NCBI GenBank assembly: GCA_963920765.1
Contig: OY987243.1
Location: forward strand, 28,081,419 to 28,145,418
DNA length: 64,000 bases
Reading direction: 5' to 3'
Source of the DNA: Ulota crispa
Lineage: Eukaryota > Streptophyta > Bryopsida > Orthotrichales > Orthotrichaceae
The notes below the pieces were generated by a model that saw nothing but the letters and a program-made list of their open reading frames with translations, was not told the origin of the DNA and made no database searches. Positions 59,087 to 64,000 of this stretch are shown here, in pieces (position 1 is the first letter of the stretch; the number at the start of each line of letters is the position of its first letter). A program made the translations under genes and the position numbers.

Positions 59087-59866
59087 TATATTTAACTTCT
59101 GAATTCCTAATGTCTGGAGTTGCAAGTCATTTTATCTAGTTGCAGCATTTTTAACTTCTAAAGTAGTTTTGGAGGGCCATGTCAATGGAAATGCTCTAAT
59201 ACTCTCTCATAGCTCTTGTTGAAACTGGAACTACGGGTTGTAGTGTTGCAATATGAAGGCCTTCCTCCACCTTTGGTGTCTCAATGGAGGAGCGTAGCCC
59301 AACGACATCATGCTCTTCTGCACCCCCTACGACCAACAAGTTTTGTTTCCTTAAGACTTGTTAACTGTCCATGCTGCAAGGTCTCTCCACCCTCCCAAGT
59401 GTTTTCTTTCTGAAGTGACACAAATAACAAGTTACAAAGCTGAAGCTTTCTTGAAGCTATGAAACTTTCCTGGGTGTATGTGCCTCATGTGAGTTGTGGC
59501 ACAGGCTGTAGGGTAATAACGCTGAAAATCTGCCTGGACAGCACTAAAGTAGGGCCTTCTAGAAAGTATTGCTCCTTGTAGCTCTGTGTGTAAATTTCTA
59601 TTGTTGTACTACAAAGTTCAAGTTTTTTTAAAAACTAGATGGCCTAAATTCTTTGAACCAATGTGGAAATGTTTTACAATATTAATGCCAGCAGCAGTAG
59701 AGAATATATTGATATTTGCAAGTTTTTATTGATAGGTTGGTTTTGAGTTTGCTCTTTCTTCCTGATCCAATCCCTTGTTGATTTTGGTTGTCGGAACATG
59801 AAAAATAAACCCCCCAATGCCAGCAATAGGAGAAGAAAATAGCAATATTTGCAAATTTTTATTCAC

Positions 59867-60206
59867 ATGTTAGTTTTGAATTTTTTGGAGAACAAAAGTG
59901 TTGGTATGTAGCCGTAGAGAGGGTTTCCCAAGAGCACTTGAGCCTCGTCCGTGATGCCTCGGAGCGGTGGGGGCGTGGAGATGTGCAAAGCTTCAATCTT
60001 TCACACCAGCACAAGGCCATTTGTGTTCTCTTGCAACTCTTCACATTAACAAGAAAGCCTATTTTTAGCATCAACAAGAAAGAAGGCGCAGAAAGAAACC
60101 ACAATGAAAGAAGTCAACCGGTCAAGGGGTATTTGTGCAAATATTGAAAAAGCTAGGTTATTTGTGCAAATATCACAAACTTCAGGGGTATCCATACAAT
60201 TTTCCC
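59867..60206 (-). repeat. MULE right terminal inverted repeat
   Basis: Reverse complement of the left arm; ends ...tccatacaattttccc. Differences from the left arm are scattered substitutions and small indels. Confidence 0.9.
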
Positions 60207-60215
60207 TTTCTTTTA

Positions 60216-60800
60216 ACACAATTTTAATTATCCATATTTATATGCAACTAAAAATTATCAATGCTCTTAAATAAAAAATTGTAAAAAAATCAAAATTAAT
60301 TGTTCTAAACGACACAACAAAATTGCTAATTTTGCTATGTACTGCAAAAAATTGATGTTTTTTTTGTCCTATAGTTTCTTTTAATATGAACGCATTTAAT
60401 TTTTATAATCAAGTTTGAAAAGATATCAAAAAGTAAATTTTAGTTTAAATCATATTTAAATTGATGTAATTAAATTGGATATAAAAAGATGTGCTCTTAT
60501 AAGAAGGTATATAACTAAAAAAGAAACAAAGTTAAATGGACTACACTATTAGTAGTGTATGTCCTAGGCTTAGAAATTTTCAAATTGTCTGTGAATAAAT
60601 TGCAAAAACTTTGAACAAAATTGAAAGATATTTTTTTGGTTGTTCTTTGTATATATGAATTGAATTATTGAATTGATTGATTGTTACTTATGTAATGAAT
60701 TAAATTATTTGAAAAGTATATATGACAAACTAAATAAATAAAAATAGAAAACTACGAATATTTTGAAAACATAATAAAATAAAATGGAATATAATAAAAT
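60216..60800. other. AT-rich stretch, no gene
   Basis: Nothing recognisable between the MULE and the next foldback element. Confidence 0.4.
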
Positions 60801-60801
60801 A

Positions 60802-61212
60802 GGGAATTGATATGTGCACATCAAAGGATTGATATTTGCACACCTCCTTGTGAGGTAAGTTATAAATTTCTACCATCAAAAATCTAAATTTGAGAATTTT
60901 GAATTCAAATTTGGACTAAGAGACCATGGATTTCTCCATAATCATATAAATGGTTGCAATTGAACAACACCCAATGAAAAAACTTATCTAGGGAAGAAAG
61001 TGTTACTTTAACTTTTGTTTGTAAAAAAAAAAACTTTTTCATTGGGTGTTGTTCTATTGCAACGTTTTTCAAGGTTTTAGAGTAAACCACGGTCTCTGAG
61101 TCCAAATTTGAATTCAAAATTCTCAAATTTAGATTTTTGATGGTAGAAATTTACAATTTACCTCAAAGGGGGTGTGCTAATATCAACCCCCGGTGTGCAC
61201 ATATCAATTTCC
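60802..61212. mobile_element. long foldback element, 411 bp
   Basis: Two arms of roughly 190 bp form an almost complete hairpin. Ends are gggaattgatatgtgcacat and ggaaattgatatgtgcacac (reverse complement). Inner landmarks pair too: tctaccatcaaaaatctaaa, ttgaattcaaatttggact and aacacccaatgaaaaa each recur as complements. Flanks are taaaata (left) and taaaaata (right), a possible 7-8-bp duplication with one indel. The superfamily is not determined. Confidence 0.75.
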
Positions 61213-63547
61213 TAAAAATAACGGAATATAAAATTTTTAACTTAGTGATATTAATGATTTTTTTCATTAGTTTAAAAATAGTAGAACAAAAAACCTTATC
61301 AAATTGAATGTAGACATATATAAAATCCTCCTAAACATAAATAAAAAATAAGCCGTACAAATGTCTAATTTACAAAATATCATTGGAAAAAACATACAAA
61401 TCTTAAAAGATAAAAGCTTAACAAAAAGAATATTTTAGGGTTACAAGTTTCTTGAATTAGAGTATTTGAAATTTTTCATTAAGATTTTGACATTTGATAC
61501 AAGTTCTCAACTAAATTTTGACATTAGAAATGATTAAGAATATATTCACATTTGTGTAATATAGTTTGAGATATTTTGGACCAATACATAATACTGATAC
61601 ATTTTTCATTATACTCAGATTAATGTTATTAAGTTCTTGTATTGGTTTGTTGTTTCAAATTAGATATTGCAAAAAAAGAATAGAGCATTTGATGCGTGGT
61701 CGGAACTCTTCAATGTTAGGGTATAGCTATTGCCAATTTGCCAATTAATTGGGTGAAATCTTCTTTTTATTTTTTTATTTTTTTAAATACCTCTGTACTT
61801 TTTGAAATTCTAATTTTGAAACCTTTAATTTTTTATTTTGTTATTATTTTCTGTAAGATGTTTTCTATACTCTATTTTTTTAAATGAATTTCAAATACTC
61901 AATAACCATGGCTAGGCTTAGAAAAAACACCAAAATTATGTTTGGATTCAACGAAAAGAGAAAATGATACAACCTACATTCATGAATCCATTACTTCATC
62001 TAAGAATAATAAAAACTATAAATTATGTTAAATAAACATCAAAATTATCAAAAATTATTTGGTTAATTTAATTTGATTGGTTGCAAATTAACACTATAAA
62101 AAGTAAGATATTTCATAAGACATATAGATTAAAATGTGATAAAAATGTTTATGCAAAAAAAAATCAGTAAATATAAAAATTTCAGCTTTGCAAAATCATA
62201 CTAGTTTTGATGAATACAGAAAAGATAACTTGGAGCATGCAAACTGGTAAATAAGTCATGGAGAAGGTTGTATTAGAAACTAGTAAGACATGTGATAATA
62301 CTATACTTGCTCTATTAAAAACTATTTATTTTATTAGTAAAGAAGCAATATAATTTTATACTTTTTCATGTTTGTGTAAGCTACTTGTGTTTTTAAATGC
62401 ATATATCATTAAAAACCTATATCATGATGAAAAATTACGTTCATATTTAACTTTTTAAATATCAAATGTAATTTTAAAAAAATTAACGCAGTTTAAAACT
62501 CTAAGTATTTTGACATAATAATAGTTAAATCTACAAATATCTCTATTACATGTCATATGGTAGTTTTTGCTACTTGCATTAATAAAATGATACTTGTATA
62601 TGTGTATTTAAAATTGGTTGAATGTGTGTGCCGTAAAACAAATGTCACTCTTATACATACTACTCTAATATTTATTTTAAAATATTGGAGATAGGATTTC
62701 AAGAAATTCTTGGGTTTTGGTTCAAATGGAGTAGCCGTAATGGTGAGATTTAGATGTAGAGTTTTATCACAACTGAAATTAAAGGTATTTTTTAAATTTG
62801 GCCTCTTTATATACAGCTACAAAGAATGATTGTTCCTTCTAATCTACTGAAATAGATACTAATAAGTTCAATAGCTATACATTTCAAGAAATTTGTGAGA
62901 AGAAAGTTTTTATTTGCAAAATTTATAAAAAGAATTATTTAAGTCTAATAAAATCTACAAAAATTTCAAAACACTTTTTATTTATTAAGCTGACTACAAT
63001 TTTGGTCTTTTAGTATAGTTTAGAGAGTTTTTTAGTTTATTTTTGTGATAGACCAATATTAAAAGATGACAATATTACTATTATTATATTCAACAAATTA
63101 AGGTTTTTTAAAAACATTTATATGCTTTATTTTTTGGTGAATATCTTATATTGTTCAATTTTTTAGACGATTTTTCTACATAAATTTATTGATATTTCTT
63201 GCATTGAGTTACTAGTTAAACTTATAATTGTACAAATTTAAATGTTAATTGTAGCTGATTCAACAGATCTAAATATAGTCACTTTTAGTGAAAATACTGC
63301 TACTACATTTTTTTAAATTTTCATCCACATAAAGGTTATTTGGAAAAAATGCAATTTGAAGTTTGTGAACGTAGGTATTATAGTGTTGAAACAAATAGAG
63401 ATATGCTTGGAGCATATTTAGAATTTATCATATATTTTCAAGTGTTATATTAAAAATATTTATAGTGTTTTGGTGTTATGGACATAAACAATTTAACCAC
63501 TACTAAAGCATCAAATCTATTAAAAGATATTAGAAAATTGTAGAATG
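61213..63547. other. very AT-rich gene-free stretch
   Basis: No gene, RNA or clear repeat is seen. The 60-codon frame at 61566-61748 is unconvincing. Confidence 0.4.
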
Positions 63548-64000
63548 TGTTAGCTACATTTAGAAAGTTCTAAAATATTCCAAAGGTTAAAAGTTCATAG
63601 AAAGTTCTAAAAGATTGGAAGCATCTCAAGAAATTTTCTACCTAATAGAAGCAACTTAAGCATCTTTTAAGTTATACAAAAAACTTCTTAAGCAATTGTG
63701 AAACTTGTGAAAATTTCTTAAACAATTTTCAAAGTTTGACGGTAAATTTTTAATCCTTGACTATATATAAGAATTGAGATTGAGAAGTTTCTTAACTTAA
63801 ACAACTCATCTCTCCGTCTTAATCTTTGGTTTTTGAGCTTTAGCTTTATCTTTTTGCTTTGTTTTGTACCGTTGTCATGATTGAGATGTCTTCATCATGT
63901 AAATATATGTTTATAACTTAGATTTGTTTGGATTTCAATAAATAAAGAGTCGAGAAAAAATAGTTGGTCGTAGCGAGAACTACGATTTGATGATAACGCA
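63548..64000 (+). mobile_element. candidate Copia-type LTR, at window edge
   Basis: Begins TGTTAGCTAC and the window ends on ...gataacgca, so TG..CA limits are possible. Inside are features in the usual order for a Ty1/copia LTR: repeated agaaagttctaaaa blocks, a TATA-like ctatatataag at about 63761, a leader with pyrimidine-rich sequence, and an aataaataaag poly(A)-type signal near 63939. No second LTR, primer-binding site or polyprotein can be seen because the window stops. Confidence 0.4.

Larger units (their letters stand above)
53162..60215 (+). mobile_element. complete Mutator-like element (MULE), 7,036 bp, with target duplications
   Basis: The element proper is 53171-60206. Terminal inverted repeats of about 340 bp (53171-53510 and 59867-60206) start GGGAAAATT and stay well over 80 percent alike by eye, including the segment that can be read as protein on both arms. 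The 9-mer tttctttta occurs exactly at 53162-53170 and 60207-60215, a perfect Mutator-type target duplication. The contents are a decayed plus-strand transposase (54675-56680), a possible captured gene fragment (57040-57255), a 100-codon unknown ORF (57598-57897) and a nested MULE MITE (58777-59086). The intact duplication and long matching ends suggest insertion not very long ago, but the element can no longer move itself. Confidence 0.93.

Overview
This window is nuclear DNA of a plant. Four genes carry land-plant hallmarks: a COPT/Ctr copper transporter, a glycerophosphodiester phosphodiesterase with a signal peptide, a two-domain stress-responsive A/B-barrel (Dabb) protein, and the mu subunit of the AP-3 adaptor. 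Their introns are short (roughly 50-700 bp) with GT..AG borders. Intergenic DNA is AT-rich and filled with transposon families typical of plants. Nothing in the window fixes the species.

Layout. 1-5.9 kb: no gene; G-rich and AT-rich tandem repeats and one CACTA-type MITE. 5.9-8 kb: copper transporter on the minus strand, with a ~270-bp tandem duplication downstream of its stop. 8-11.6 kb: foldback repeats. 11.6-14.4 kb: GDPD gene in eight exons (380 codons including stop, frame closes exactly). 14.4-19.8 kb: repeats, including a 919-bp TTAA-flanked element and a 400-bp hAT-type MITE. 19.8-22.95 kb: Dabb gene in eight exons (239 codons). 24.8-28.3 kb: AP-3 mu on the minus strand in eight exons (419 codons), carrying a hAT-type MITE in intron 2. 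28.5-31.5 kb: nested repeats. 33.4-36.1 kb: a GC-richer island with a doubtful reading frame and an intact gene for a small secreted cysteine-rich protein of unknown function. 41.1-42.2 kb: an intact minus-strand Myb/SANT-like DNA-binding protein of the NAM-associated type. 42.4-50.2 kb: clusters and nests of TTAA-flanked elements. 53.16-60.22 kb: a complete 7,036-bp Mutator-like element (MULE) with ~340-bp terminal inverted repeats and a perfect 9-bp target duplication. It holds a dead transposase, a possible captured peroxidase fragment, an unknown 100-codon ORF and a nested MULE MITE. 60.8-64 kb: a foldback element, AT-rich DNA, and what looks like a Copia-type LTR ending at the window edge.

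The host genes are unrelated housekeeping or stress genes and do not form a pathway. The most informative part is transposon archaeology. Several elements have target duplications that can be read base for base, and nested insertions whose lengths balance against unfilled copies elsewhere in the window. The main unusual item is an abundant non-autonomous family with TTAA target sites and CCCCTAAA termini. This combination fits piggyBac-type transposition, which is rarely discussed in plants.
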